Below are positions 22,918 through 35,379 of a stretch of 64,000 bases of DNA, in pieces. The stretch is from assembly GCF_032062135.1 (NCBI RefSeq), contig NC_092863.1, positions 18,757,362 to 18,821,361 on the forward strand. The letters are read 5' to 3'. Every line of letters starts with the position of its first letter. The stretch's first letter is position 1. Position numbers and translations under genes: made by a program. The notes under the pieces were generated by a model. It was not told the origin of the DNA. It made no database searches and saw nothing but the letters and a program-made list of their open reading frames with translations. The stretch is from Pyxicephalus adspersus (lineage: Eukaryota; Chordata; Amphibia; Anura; Pyxicephalidae).

Positions 22918-23256
22918 GCAACTGATTTCCATCTTCGTTATCATAGTAAATATATATTGTTCTGACTAATTCCATACAATAAAATCCACAGGTGACAGAG
23001 GTCATTGGAATACAGCACTGCAGCACATCAGGGTACTCAAAAAGCTATATCTCAGAAAAGGCAGCACATTAGTAGGTGTAAATAATACATTGCACTTACC
23101 TCCTACAGACCTTTTCAATATTATATAGAGTCCTTCTTTAAACAGTGCCTCAGTCTGTATGAGCTCTAGCTCCTGTTATCCTGTACAGCAAATTGAACTA
23201 AATCATCCCACTAACTGCCCAATTTATACCCCAGAGGCCTGGTTATAATTTGCAAG

Positions 23257-23563
23257 TAGGGATGAGCGAGAATGCCTCCGGCATTTTCGCAAAAATTTCC
23301 TCAAACTTCCTATGGGCGCGTGAAATTTCGGGTAACCGATTTCGCTAAACCATCGGAAGATCGAGGAAATCATTACAGGAGGATTCTCAGGGCTGCATTC
23401 ATTGAACAGCACAGCCCGTGATTTTTTGTTTGAAATTTTTTTTTTAATTAAAATTTGAAATCGATTGGCAAATTTACTCTGGCCATTCTCACTTACAATG
23501 TCGGTAAGTGGGACCGGCCAAATTCGCAGCAAGACTGATGTTTTAAAAACTCGCTCATCCCTA
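23257..23563. mobile_element. MITE with TAGGGATGAGCGAG termini and 8-bp target duplication
   Basis: The left end TAGGGATGAGCGAG is inverted at the right end as CTCGCTCATCCCTA. The flanks TTTGCAAG (23249-23256) and TTGGCAAG (23564-23571) match at seven of eight bases, which suggests a hAT-type element. The minus-strand 102-residue frame across it is not a gene. Confidence 0.88.
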
Positions 23564-23933
23564 TTGGCAAGTATGCGCAGTACATTTTTACATTGTAAGG
23601 CTGCTTATCTGCTAAAAGGCATCCATCCAGAACTGTGATGACTGTGCTTCCTCATTCAGTCTTATACCTTTTAATAACAGGACAGTTTTGCAATTTGGGG
23701 GGAATTGGACAGCAGTTTAAAACTAAACTTATTGCTTCTTCATTAATTATCCATAGTCTAGTATTCCTTTAATTACAGTTTTCAATCAGAACTACAGCAA
23801 AAAATATCACAAAAAAAATAAATAGCCCATGGAACAATAAACAACAACAATTAAACCAACATATACTGCAATAGTCGCTTTCAATCCAGAAATATACTAT
23901 GTAGTATTTTTTGCCAATAGGTGCCCTTAGTCA

Positions 23934-24248
23934 AAGGCTAGGTACACACGTGCAATTCTTCTCGTCCGATAATTGGTTCAGGGCCGTTATCGAATGAAAA
24001 TCTTGCATGTGTACCTTCCTGGTGGATCCACGGACGATGGACGACAAATGATATAATGCAAGTCAAGGGGAGAGAGCGCAGTGGGGTGCTGCTCTGTCGT
24101 TCTCCCCGTCCCCTCTCTATAGAGCAGAATGGTGTACAGTATGCTGTATGTACAGTACTCGTTCATGCATCGTGCAGTCGTTAGTCGTTGGAAAGGATCG
24201 TTAAAGATCCTTTCAAATGATAATTATTGCACGTGTGTACATAGCCTT
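23934..24248 (-). mobile_element. Best-preserved MITE of the GTACACACG family, subfamily A
   Basis: Both termini are present: AAGGCTAGGTACACACGTGC at the left and its inverse, GCACGTGTGTACATAGCCTT, at the right, giving terminal inverted repeats of about 22 bp. The interior is the reverse of the copies at 5893, 10638, 11170 and 57176 (for example GGTGGATCCACGGACGATGG and CTCTATAGAGCAGAATGG). A target duplication could not be established. Confidence 0.88.
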
Positions 24249-24399
24249 AGGGTTGGCATCATTTAACTTACTTGGAGCCCATCCCAGCATGTGACTGAAC
24301 AGTGCAAGAAAAGGCAGTTCATCAATGAATTTGTTATTTTCTATGATTTCTGTTATTATTAGAATACTATGTCTTAGCATATGGACTGACCAACTCATG

Positions 24400-24486
24400 T
24401 CTGGGATATATTTATTTCTCTAGTGGTTGAACTTGATGGACTTATGTTTTTTTTCAACCTAACTGACTATGTAATTATATGTAATT
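24400..24486 (+). mobile_element. CR1/L2-like LINE 3' end fragment
   Basis: GTCTGGGATATATTTATTTC, GTGGTTGAACTTGATGGACT, TTTTTTCAACCTAACTGACT and a TATGTAATTATATGTAA tail match the last part of the longer copy at 47150 and end in the short tandem typical of CR1/L2 3' ends. Confidence 0.7.
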
Positions 24487-27228
24487 GTACTGCTTCTCCC
24501 AGCCATTCTCTACATAGATTGATACCAGGTCAGAAATTGTACTTCAAGTGCTTGCACTACTTATGGAACTACTTATGGTTTTAGGCTTGATGAAAACCAT
24601 TACACATTTTGGTTTTGGTACGGTATTATGGCTTAGATGTTTATTTATTCATCCATCTGTACTAAAAACTATTGACACAAGTTTTGCTGTAGATTTATTA
24701 GTAAGTAGTGTGTTGGAGCTGTGCAGAGAGATCACAGCTTCCCCCACAGAGAACTAGGGCACATCCTTTTATACTCTGGAATGTATTTGTTTTAGACTGA
24801 AAGTTCAGTTCCGCTTTAAATTCGTAATTGCAAATCTCAGGAAACCCAATGGTTCTATACTAAAGCCTCCATAAAATGGAATTCCCCATTTTTCTAAATT
24901 TCAAAATGAGCACCGAGCATTTGGACCGCTCCTCTCAAATCATGAGGTTAGCTGCTCATCCTTGTTTAAATTTACAAATGAAGAGTGCAGACTTGGAGCT
25001 GCCTGGAAGTGTGCATACAGTACATCAATATTTAAGTAACCAGATCTAACTACAAGCCTACGAAAGCTGAAGGGAGACGTAGATGACAAAAGCATTGCTC
25101 TCTAAGTGGCTCTCAGACACATCATTTTCAAACCTTTTTCTTATGCTAAAGGTCACGTCCATTCCCTTTCACAGCCTCATGCTTATGACAAACCTTGAAC
25201 CCTAACTTATTTTCTTAAGCTGGATTTAGTAAAGAGCACCTTCAAATCATTTATACTGTTTGATGTTCCATGAAGAAAAAGCTGTTCAAACAAGGGGAAG
25301 AATTGTGGATTCTTTGAATGGGTAAGTAAACATGGATTCTGTATTTCTGTTTGATTACCAGTTATCATTTCAATTAAATGCAGCTATAGTGATTAGAAAG
25401 TTTGATATGCTATGTGTGATGTAGAGCCGGTTGGTCAGTAGGGTTAACAACTTATTATTGCTTGTTTTTTTTATAGTAATGGGATGATTTAAAATGTGAG
25501 CAGGATGCTACCTTTGATGAGGAAACTGGCATGATATCTGATATTTAAGTAAAATAATGTGTATTGTTTTAGGTTTACTGCAATATTTGATTTTAAAACA
25601 CATCTATAAAGAACACAACCCATTTTTAGTATCCCCAAGATGATCAATTTTACTTAGTTCATTTGGCAAATATATGGTGTGAACCTAGAATAACAGGAAT
25701 ATAGAAATAAATTCATAAGAAAAAATAGAAATAAATTAATAGAACAAATAGAAATAAAGAACTAAAATAGAAGCTCAAGTGGTCCAGAATAAGTGGGACC
25801 ATCAATAGCGGAAGCCTTTATAGCATATAGAAATCATACCTAATATGTACTGTTTGATGTTCTAACTTGCTTCCAGTTTGATATACTTTTGTCTTCTATT
25901 CTTTTACTGATCTTTCTTTGAAAATTAAGAATATTACATAATTTTACTGAGGTTGTATTTCACTATTTTACAAAATGTGAAATTTTGTCAAATTGGATTG
26001 ATGCCAATAGAGAGGGCAAAATTAAGTGCAATGGACTTTAAATGGCTCGTTGAAGCTTCTTCTTAGCCTCCCTCGATCTTTACTGGTTTTGCCAGAAAAA
26101 TGGCCCCTCGTTATCTGAGAACGTGGCACTAGAACTAACGAACAGAGTAACCAAAACCCTAAACTGTCAAAGAAACAGACTAAAAGTCTGATTGTTTTTT
26201 ATTTAATATATTTATTATTTATTTAAAAAATGGGTGCTGTCCTATTTATTGGGGAACTTACCTTACCAATACTTACCTTCGGTTTGCAGCTGCCCCCTAG
26301 TATTTCTTTTCCATTATTAATTGTTGTGAGTCTTCATAGTTAAATGGTGTCCAAGATCATTTAACCCACTCACCTATTTATTTCTAGGTCCACTTCATAT
26401 ACAACCATAGAATGGGTTGACTTTGTTTTGCAACAAACCCATATATACACCATACCAGTGCTTCAATGATTTTAAAGTCACTGACCTAGAACAAGCATGT
26501 AACCCAAGAAAGTCAGCAAGTCCTTCCCATACTAAAATAATTGTATAGGATGCAATTACCGGGCTGGAAAAGATATATTGAAAGTCAAATTAGAACTATT
26601 TGCAAAAAATGCAACTTGTATGCAAGCACATCTGGCTGGGACTACAGCCGAATGATTCAATCCCCCAACACCTCCAAGCCACTTCCCTGCTGCTCCTACA
26701 AGGGGAATTAGAAGTAGCTCTGGAGACTGCACTGCTACTTTACGTAACCCTTTCTGGTTTCTTGGAATCAGTAGTGGTAGGCCCAAGGTATACACCAAGG
26801 TAGACCTTGAGATAGGAACAAATGTTGAAAGAATACTTATGTTTAGGCAAAAAAAGTGTAGACTTTATTACTTAAAAAGTCATAGATCCACATAATAAAG
26901 CAGAAGCAGGGAGATCCTTGCACTGCTGCTTTCTCTCCAGCACAAATAGATGAAAGTAACATTGTGCATCACAAATCTCAATCCAAATCTCCTGAAACTA
27001 ACAGTTAGAGGCAGCAGTGCCCAAATAAGTTTCTTTTCAGGAACACAAAACACAAGTTACATTTAGTAACTGTTTAGATATATTTAACATTTCTAGTATC
27101 CTAAAAATAATGAATCTTTACATTTTATGGGTTCAGGTTCCCTTTTATTATTAAAAACAGGATCTATTTAAATATAATTGGTATTCTTATGCTACCTTGC
27201 TCCATTTCTTTTTATGCTTGTTTTTTAG
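24487..27228. other. 5' flank of KCNS1; no coding exon recognised
   Basis: Any untranslated 5' exons and the KCNS1 promoter should lie here or further upstream, but I cannot pick them out: there is no CpG-rich island in this stretch. A TTCCGCTTTAA motif at about 24810 may be the end of a small MITE. Several AAATAGAAATAAA-type repeats occur at 25700-25760. Confidence 0.45.
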
Positions 27229-27250
27229 AAGCACTTGATAACTGGTGATC

Positions 27251-28216
27251 ATGGTCCATAAAAGCAAAACATTTTGGATTGGCAACTTTAAAGATCATGC
27301 CATTAATATAAATGTTGGAGGAATGAAGAAGCGAATTAGCTCCATCATGTTATCCCAGTTTCCAGACACCAGGCTTGGACGATTGCTTTTCTGCGATTCT
27401 GAAGAATCCATTCTCCAGATCTGCGATGACTACGACTTGGTGTCTAAAGAGTTTTACTTTGACCGAAATCCCGGCTTGTTTCCATATGTTTTATATTTTT
27501 ATGAGACGGGAAAGCTTCACATGATGGATGACTTATGTGCTTTCTCATTTTCTCAAGAAATTGAATATTGGGGAATAAGTGAATTTTTTCTAGACTCCTG
27601 CTGTAGCTATCGATACCATGAACGAAAGTTAGAAAGTAGAAGACGGAACTGGGATGAAGAGAGTGAGGTAAGCAGTGTGGACACATCTGTAGATGAAATC
27701 TCCGACTTCAACCATGACCTCATGCACTTTAACACATTACAATGTGGCAATTTGCGGAAACGGCTCTGGCTGACTATGGAAAATCCTGGATATTCTATTC
27801 CAAGCAAAATTTTTAGCTTTATTTCTATCTGTGTAGTTCTTCTATCTATATCTACAATGTGTATAAACAGCATGCCAGAATATCAACATGTAGACAAGGA
27901 TGATGTTCCTATTGATGACCCTATCCTCCACAATCTGGAGTATTTTTGTATCTCCTGGTTCACTTTTGAAGTGTCCTCTAGGCTCCTTCTTGCTCCCAGT
28001 CTGAAGAAATTCTTTAAGCATCCATTAAACCTGATTGATATTGTGTCTGTTCTACCCTTTTACTTCACTCTATTGGTAGACTTGACTATTGGCAGTGATC
28101 ATGAGTTGGGAAATGTGGGGAAGGTTGTGCAAGTGTTTCGACTTATGAGGATTTTCCGAGTGCTTAAGTTGGCACGGCATTCAACTGGCCTTCGATCACT
28201 TGGAGCAACGCTCAAG
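27251..28216 (+). CDS. KCNS1: KCNS1 coding exon 1: T1 domain through S4
   Basis: The exon encodes residues 1-322, from [13 protein letters not shown] to the S4-S5 linker. I place the start at the ATG at 27251: an in-frame TAA lies at 27239-27241 and no earlier ATG intervenes. A pyrimidine-rich TTGTTTTTTAG at 27218-27228 looks like the acceptor joining an untranslated 5' exon, so the exon probably starts at 27229. It ends after CTCAAG at 28216 with donor GTAAAA; reading past it gives an unrelated tail to a stop at 28297, which I regard as intron. The acidic linker at residues 135-152 is the usual variable stretch between T1 and S1. Confidence 0.95.
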
Positions 28217-31200
28217 GTAAAACATTATGTGAAAAAAGTTCATAAATGTCTTTTATTTTCACAATACCATTATAAAAAAAGCATGAATTTACACTGATGA
28301 TATAAAGTTAGAAAAATGTAAATACCAATTAACAACAGAAGGTTTCCATGAATAGTGAACGCATCATAGGGTAGTAAATGAAAAGTCTGAATCTTTCAAA
28401 GAGAGAAGGGACTCCCATAAAATCTGCCGTTCCATCTATGATAAATATTATCCCTGGGTGGGAAGGTGTTGTGCATTCCCAAGAGATAGGAAAAGGTATT
28501 GAGAATAACTTATGCAACTACTGGAACGAGAAAAATGAATTTCTGTGAAATCTGGCATTTTTGTATGATATATAGCCGACTGGATGCTGTACGCCCCTGG
28601 AGTGTGGCAGAACAACTTTCTTAGCCTTTCCTTAGGTAAGTGATAACTGAAGTGGTTGAGAGCAATGGAAGCTCTCAGAATGTAAAAAGGGCACGTTTTT
28701 TATGATTCTAAAGTTTCACAAGTCTCTAGAGTGCTAAACGGGCCAGTTATGCATTGCTGGAGAACTCTTATACACCTAGTAGGGCAAGGGAGGGTTTAGA
28801 AATCGAACAAGTGATGGCTTGAAATGTATCCCTTTGCGTGTGCGAAGGGTCATCTTTGTTTTAAATAGTACATACCCCTCCCTACATACATTTGTGGAAC
28901 ACTTGATACTGAACAGTGGTATACAATGACCACTCTTTGTCCTAAATTCCTGTAAATGCTTTAAACTTGCCTTAGGCCTCCCTGACCAGTTGGAAGAGAA
29001 ACTAGTTGGACCAGTGGAAGGGTCTTAGTAGAATCAAACAGTTTTCACTTCCTGATTATAAACTTTACTATGCTCTTTGGGATTGATAAAGCCTTTGATT
29101 TTTTTTTGCATCCATCTCCTGACTTGTGCCTGCCACAACTTTATCCCTGAAGTCTTCTGACCTTACCACTCATAGTTGATTGTCAGCTTTTAGTTGTACT
29201 CCCAAGCACTGGAATGCTCCATGGAAAACTTATCTTATGCTGAACTAAAATGATTACAGTTGAACTGGAAGGTAATTATGTAGCCTGGTGTGCAATGGAG
29301 AAGGTGATTAGCTCTGCCTGGTTGAGTTCACAATTATTTTTAGGAGGGGGTGATCCTTTTCCATCTCAGTGATTCTGTATTTGGGTTTTTTTTCTAAACT
29401 GTTGTTATTATATTTTTCATTTGAATGTTCATTTCAAGCTGAAAAGCAACAAAATGTCAACATTTTGAAAGGGGTAATTGTTTTCTATACCAACCTTTTG
29501 TATATAATATATGTATATATAATACAATCAGATCACTTTCAACTTGGTATAGCATCAGAAAACCACCATATTGATCTTAGGTCATTTAGCAGCCAGCTAG
29601 TTTTCCAAGGACCCAAAAACGGTGTAGTATTTTGCCTGCTGCAAGCAAAGAATATTCAGAAAAATGCAGCAGGAAATACCTTGAATGGCCACATATTTTC
29701 TTCCATTCATATAGACAAACCCTATAACCATTGGTAAGTTTGTTTCTTCATGGGTGATCAATGTCCAGCAGTTATTTTGGGATCAGAAGAATGATTATGA
29801 TTTAATACCACTTTCACTTTAAATGTGAGCAGTGAGCAGCTACCTATTAGAGATGCACACTAAACAATTCAGCTCTGAATTAAGCTTATGAAATAAAGAT
29901 AAGCAAAGCTTTTATGGTGCTTTCACCCTAGCCACTACTTACTTTAAAAAGAGTGTGATTATTTTGTTGGAAACATTCCCTCTGAAGTAAAAGGCAAAGA
30001 CTATTTTAGCACCACTAAAATAACCCAGTGTACCAAGGCATTTTTCAATAGGTCAACTGGAGTAATTTAAGCTGAACTCCAAGAGACAGTGAAATGTTAA
30101 TATAAAATGCATAAAAGCCAATTGTTTTACCTGTCAAAGCTTTTGTATTTCTGTCCATTATGTTTTCCAATTTACACAGCTCTGCCACACTACAATGCTG
30201 TTTCTGATAGGGAAGAAGACCTGAGCTGGACAATAAAAAAAGACTTATGAGCTCATATCTCAGTCACTTTCCCCTTTCCCCCTATTAGCTTGCTCATTGG
30301 TGCAATGATGATATTAAAAATACATTTAACAATGCTCTAAGGATTACAGTGTAAATAACTTTTCTGCAGGTTCCTGTTACTATTCTGCAGAAATGTCCAT
30401 ATGTCCTTCCAAAATGATTCCTGAATAGGAAGGCATGGGTAAATAAAATCATCTGATGCATTCTTCAGTGTTCTATATCTGCATACCCTTAAGATTATTG
30501 AACCCTTACAAAGCATCTTACCCCAAATAAATTCTTTTTGCAGATTTGGTTTGTATGCCAATGTCTGGGAAAATCAGTGAGCCAGTCAAAAAACAGTAAA
30601 AAAATAACTTGAGTAGCAATGGCGTATAGTATAATATTTTAAATGGAATTATAGTTTGCTTTTAATTTGTTTCTGTCTGATTTAAACCACTGGAACACTT
30701 TATTAAATTATTAGCATGTAAATATACACTCGCTGGCTCCTTTTTAGGTACGCCTTACTAGTACCAGGTTGGACTAACTTGCCTTCAGGACTGCCAATAT
30801 TTCTTGACATTTTGATAATCGTCCCTTTACACAACCTAGCAGCTAGGTTGTGTAAAGAGTGGATCAAAACATAACATACGTGTCAACTTTCCATACAAAG
30901 AGCAAAAAACAAAAAAATTATTTTAAGTGTGTATACCAAAGGCATAATACTATGCTAAGGTCCTATGCAAAAGTGAAACAGTAACTAAAACAGCAAAAGG
31001 CCCATTTACTCTCTAGTGCAATGCAATACTACATGTGAATCATGTAAAGAAGTGCGTTGCATTACCACAGCCAATTTTAAATGGAGCCCAACAGAGATAA
31101 AATTCACTCTAAATAACATAAATAATGTAATTTTGTAAATTTGAGTGTTTTTTTGTACATCTCAAATATCCCAATTTCCCTACATATTTTGTGTTATAAA

Positions 31201-31609
31201 ATAATATTGTAACCTGGAAAAAGAATTTATTCCAGTAATGCTCATGACGAAATGGTATGATATAGGTGTGATAACTAAGAAGAAATGGCTCCCGAATTTC
31301 CTTCCTCCATTATGTTTTTCTGTATTTGATGGGTATTTAGGTTAGGTATTATGTTTTTTCAACCTCAGCTGTATTATTTTCTTTCCCTTTGCCTATTTTA
31401 TGGTGATTTTTTACATAATAATGGATTAGAGTACAATACATAGTGTATGAGACTATGTCACAAAAGTGACTGCAGGATGTTTATAGGTATACAGCTGCCT
31501 TTGGTAGAATGAATAATTATATATTAAAAAAAGAGAAAAAAATTGGACAAATCTGTGGTTTAACAAGTTGCAATGTATTTACTATTTCACCGTTACATTT
31601 ATTTTTCAG
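28217..31609 (+). other. KCNS1: KCNS1 intron between S4 and S5 exons
   Basis: The 3.4-kb intron has a GTAAAA donor and a TTATTTTTCAG acceptor and splits the coding sequence in phase 0 within the S4-S5 linker. Apart from the Tc1-like remnant at 30725 it holds only AT-rich sequence. The 122-residue frame at 29369-29737 resembles nothing known to me. Confidence 0.85.
30725..30825 (-). mobile_element. Tc1-like transposon 3' end remnant
   Basis: TACACTCGCTGGCTCC, AGTACCAGGTTGGACTAAC and TGCCTTCAGGACTGCC match, as remembered, the inverse of the 3' end of a Tc1-type transposase gene family widespread in fish and frogs. Only about 100 bp remain. Part of the 5' half of the same kind of element is at 62625. 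Confidence 0.6.
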
Positions 31610-31999
31610 CACAGCTACAGAGAGGTTGGCATCTTACTACTCTACCTGGCTGTTGGAGTCTCTGTCTTTTCTGGAATAGCGTACACAGCAGAAAAAGATG
31701 AAGACACGGGGTTTGACACCATCCCTTCCTGTTGGTGGTGGGGGACAGTAAGCATGACAACTGTAGGCTATGGGGATGTTGTCCCAGCCACCGTAGCTGG
31801 AAAATTAGCTGCTTCAGGCTGTATCCTGGGTGGAATATTAGTGGTGGCACTGCCGATAACCATAATATTCAACAAATTCTCACACTTCTACAGGAGACAG
31901 AAAGCCCTGGAGAATGCAGTCAGGAACAGTGATAGGAAACCAAGCAAGGAACTTGAAACCAATGCTGATATAATATCAGAGAGCCTTACAGAAATATAA
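31610..31999 (+). CDS. KCNS1: KCNS1 coding exon 2: S5, pore, S6 and C-terminus
   Basis: The exon follows the acceptor TTTTTCAG (31602-31609), encodes residues 323-451 and ends at TAA 31997-31999. It starts with [13 protein letters not shown] (S5), contains the pore helix with a WWW triplet and the selectivity filter TVGYGD, and S6 with [20 protein letters not shown], lacking the second proline of the Kv1/Kv2 gate. The tail after S6 is only about 35 residues and ends SESLTEI. The T1 to S6 core is uninterrupted, so the gene appears functional. An AATAAA lies at 32006-32011, but it is too near the stop to be a confident polyadenylation signal. Confidence 0.95.
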   Translation, partial: HSYREVGILLLYLAVGVSVFSGIAYTAEKDEDTGFDTIPSCWWWGTVSMTTVGYGDVVPATVAGKLAASGCILGGILVVALPITIIFNKFSHFYRRQKALENAVRNSDRKPSKELETNADIISESLTEI

Positions 32000-32689
32000 C
32001 CAGCAAATAAATATCTATAAAAGATGTATCAAATTATTACATTAATACAAAGAGACAATGACCCCAATACTAGATTATCAAAATATGAGATGTCAATGAT
32101 CAGCTCCAGAACTGTGACAATATATCAGGTAGAGGGTTCAGTGATATATTCTTATATCCTTATAAATTATTGTTGGTTACCTGATTGTTAAATACCAATG
32201 AAAAAATGTCTAACCCCCCTCTAACCCATTCCCTATGCTTTTTAGTCTGCCTTATATTGTGTTTCAGGATATACTTACCTAAAAGTGCTATTTAGACCCC
32301 ATTACAGCATGGCTTCCAGGTGTCAGGGACTTCTCATCCAGTGCTGCATATTTGCCCTACTAGCCAATGCATCGTTTTCTCCATTTACCGTATAAAGGAC
32401 CTTTCTGAACAAATTTGGGTTATCAATATTTTTTCAGTTCAGGTCTAATTTATAGCTGATCTCAAAGGCAAAGATTTGTTATCCTATCATGATGTAGTTG
32501 TGCCTAACCCTAAAATATTTATGGTTGGTCTTAAAGCCATCCTAAAATTCCTGTGTGTAATTCCTGTGCCTTGAGCCTCATAGCTGTACATCTGCAGTGT
32601 GAAACCATTTAGGGTATTACTGCCTTTTACTGCTATTCTCAGAAGATTTGGAATGAGTTTTGGCAAAGTCACTACAGAGGTCATTGTCC
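32000..32689 (+). other. KCNS1 3' flank, probable 3' UTR
   Basis: AT-rich sequence without recognised repeats; the polyadenylation site could not be located. Confidence 0.45.
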
Positions 32690-33000
32690 TTCATGCTAGA
32701 GGAAAAAATGTACCTAAACACCTGCAGTACAAGGATCTCCCTGATTCTGCATCATTCATTTTACGGATCTGTACTTTTCTGCTTCTTGTATATTCCCCTA
32801 GCAGTTATCAGGTGGAAAATGAGGAAGCAAAGCTGTGCCATTGCCAAAATGTCTGCCTACGAACAGATAAACAGAACAAGGCAGGTTAGGTCAGATACCA
32901 GGAAAATATCAGCTGCAGAGAGACCACAGGCAATACTGGTGACTGGTGTTGTGGTTTCTTCTTGCCTTTGGGGCACATTTTACACATTTAACTTGGAAAG
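32690..33000 (+). pseudogene. Possible decayed 7-transmembrane receptor fragment (TM5 to TM6)
   Basis: One plus-strand frame reads SFYGSVLFCFLYIPLAVI, then a basic loop containing RKQSCAIAKMS and EQINRTRQ, then SAAERPQAILVTGVVVSSC and FYTFNL. This order of hydrophobic segment, basic loop and hydrophobic segment recalls the TM5-loop-TM6 part of a rhodopsin-like receptor of the aminergic or trace-amine type, with a short deletion after TM5. The TM6 signature (a CWxP-like motif) is not intact, no start or upstream helices were found, and the frame is limited by stops. I regard it as a relic or a coincidence, not a gene. Confidence 0.3.
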
Positions 33001-33569
33001 GCTGTAACATTTAGTTATCACAATTCTCATTGGATTAAATGCAGAAGTATAAATGCAGACAGATGTTAACAGCAACGATTCTCTCAGCTATTACCATTTA
33101 TAACTAGAGAAATCTTGGCCATACCCTGAACTGCTCCCAACACAACCTGCATGTATAAGATTGCCACACTTATACAGGGATGTTATGATTATAACATTAT
33201 CATGTGGAATTATTAAATGAAAAATAAATACATTATGCTTTACTAAACATTTATATTTTAACCAAGAACATTGTTAGTGGTGCTACTAAACCCTTACTTC
33301 CGCAACCCATACCCTGCTGCCTTCTTCCATGCCTCTTTGAGCACCCTTGCATGTGCAGATATCTAAATATATTTTTTACATGTGTGTAAGGTCTAGTTAT
33401 ATGACATCATGTATTCTCCTTCATGGAGATTGGGCTTGAATACTGATACCGGTAACACTACATCACAATACAAAGCATCCACGGCCTCATAGGAAGTGGC
33501 ATAGATGATGCTGGGAGTCATTCAATCTGGCAAATAAATAATCCCCACTGGATTGAGGGGTTATGGAAT

Positions 33570-33720
33570 TTTTCGTTTACAATTGTTTTTATTGGCGAAA
33601 AGTAGCAAAAAATCAAATACAAAAAGTCACATAAGTACAAAAAAAAGAAACCAAAAGTTTAAATAGAACAAGGCAATACAGAATATCAAATACACAGTAT
33701 ATAAGGAAATAGGGAAAGGA
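33570..33720 (-). mobile_element. Possible LINE 3' end, antisense
   Basis: TTTACAATTGTTTTTATTGG at the left, followed by an A-rich TACAAAAAGTCACATAAG segment, resembles the inverse of an L1-type 3' untranslated end (AATAAAAACAATTG). No coding remnant is attached. Confidence 0.3.
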
Positions 33721-35082
33721 GCAGGGGGAAAAGTCTGTGCCTGAAGATCCTCCAGAATACCACTGAAAACAGGATTTTTTAATGAATTAAGTAGGAAACA
33801 AAAATGAGGAAATTCAGCCATGACTATTCTTGAACTAATCTAGTGATATTTGGCTGTGCTTTTGGGATTATAAGGGTCTGTGTCGATGGGTTTGGGCTTC
33901 TGTCGAAGGCATCAAAATTATATATACATAATTTACAGACAAATGCATTTATTTGCAGTTTATCTCCTGACCATCGTTTGCCTGCATCAGGTGGGTGCTC
34001 CATTAACATAGACTTTTATAGAAATGAAAAACCCAATCAAACTAGACAAAAGCCCATCAGAAAAAGACTTAGGTATAAGTCTTTATATCTAGCCTCCTTT
34101 AGTAGCAGTCTGAAAGTCTAAAAATATTTATATGAATTTTGAACTACTATTTTCCCTTCTATTTCAACATGATGCCCAGGCTATGCTGAAGAAAACCAGC
34201 TCAACAGCAGATGCACCACCAATTTACTTAACTGTGGTGGGTAGTGTTAGATGTAGCCCACACGTATTACATCTACCTTTCTCTATAATCTCTATTATAG
34301 ACTTATCTGAAAAACTCTCTGGAAAAAAAACTCCAATGTAATGCCAATATTGGAAAGTTCCAATTCAGAAGGACCATCCGTCTGAGTTACTCTAAAATAT
34401 ATTACAAAAAAGTTAGGTGTAGGATTAGTCATTCAGTAAAATTAAAGAAATAAAAGGTCTTGACCATATCGTTTTACATATAAAGACATACACAAGACAC
34501 ACATATAAATAATACAGATAAACGGTCTATTTTAATGTATTACAATATGCTTATATTGTTTGTCACCTGTGAATTGTAAACTATGTCTGACTATGTGCTG
34601 CTAATACCTGTATACAAGGAGACCCTTTATGGTCCCAATTACGAACACTTACAGACTGGATCACTAAAAGGTCCACCGAGTATGTGCATAATGCAGTAAG
34701 CAAGATTTTACATTACTGCAGTTGAATCAATAAAAAACGCATTATCTTACTTTGTATTGGCTTTGTGAACTTGCTATGATATGCCCTGTTACATTGCTGC
34801 TAGAAGAATGTACAAAGTAATATAAAAGGGCATGTTGGTATGAGTATAGTAAAAGTATGAAAGCAAAACCACTATCACAAAGTAGGATGCATTGGAACCG
34901 TATACAAACACTTAACGCTGTGGGGAGTTTGACGAACAAATTTAAGCTTATGGTTAGTACATTATCCTGATGCCTGGACAGATGCTTCCTTACATTACTT
35001 TGTATATGAGTAGTTTTCTTGGAACAAGCAGGCAGTTTTTTTTTCTTTAGATCCGGATACCATTAAATGGCCAGATCCAGTT
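33721..35082. other. Unassigned intergenic sequence
   Basis: No exon or bounded repeat was recognised. Confidence 0.45.
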
Positions 35083-35282
35083 ATAGGCTTTGCAAGGCTG
35101 GAGAAGATACACTTTCATCAGTGAACTTTGGTGATCCAGCAAACCTGCAATGGATCTGGTCCAGGATTGAAAACAATTGCTAACAAATAGCAAAAGACTT
35201 AAGAAACCTTTCTCAGGTTTGCTGAATCACCCAGGTTCACTGATGAAAGTGTATGTTTCCCAGCCCCAATAAATATGGCTCT
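35083..35282. mobile_element. Palindromic 200-bp MITE, copy 2
   Basis: It contains ACACTTTCATCAGTGAACTT, GATCCAGCAAACCTGCAATG and the inverse GGTTTGCTGAATCACCCAGG plus TTCACTGATGAAAGTGTA. The outer ends are decayed. Confidence 0.8.
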
Positions 35283-35379
35283 GCCCGGCAAAAAATGTTT
35301 ATATATACAATATATACTCAAATAATATTCCTGGAAATAAAGAAAGGTTTTTAATTTATTGTTTTGTGTGAACTTAAGA

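Larger units (their letters stand above)
27229..31999 (+). other. KCNS1: KCNS1 locus (Kv9.1), two coding exons
   Basis: The spliced product is 451 residues of a voltage-gated potassium channel alpha-like subunit of the Kv9 (KvS, electrically silent) group, which in other vertebrates does not form channels alone but modifies Kv2 channels in the plasma membrane. In order it has a T1 domain with the non-Kv1 zinc pattern H-x5-C-x20-CC (H90, C96, C117, C118), S1 about 188-208, S2 about 228-247, S3 about 258-278, S4 about 292-309 with R297, R300, R303, K306 and R309, S5, a pore with TVGYGD (373-378) and S6 with PIT (404-406) in place of the PxP kink. Phrases such as [29 protein letters not shown] and [22 protein letters not shown] favour KCNS1 over KCNS2 and KCNS3, by memory. 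The C-terminal tail after S6 is short compared with the roughly 526-residue human protein. Confidence 0.95.

Noticed and set aside
28217..28297. Read-through extension of KCNS1 exon 1
   Set aside because: A donor GTAAAA follows GATLK, and the S5-pore exon at 31610 joins in phase, so the extension is intronic.
29369..29737. 122-residue ORF in the KCNS1 intron
   Set aside because: No family resemblance; starts in AT-rich intronic sequence; likely chance.
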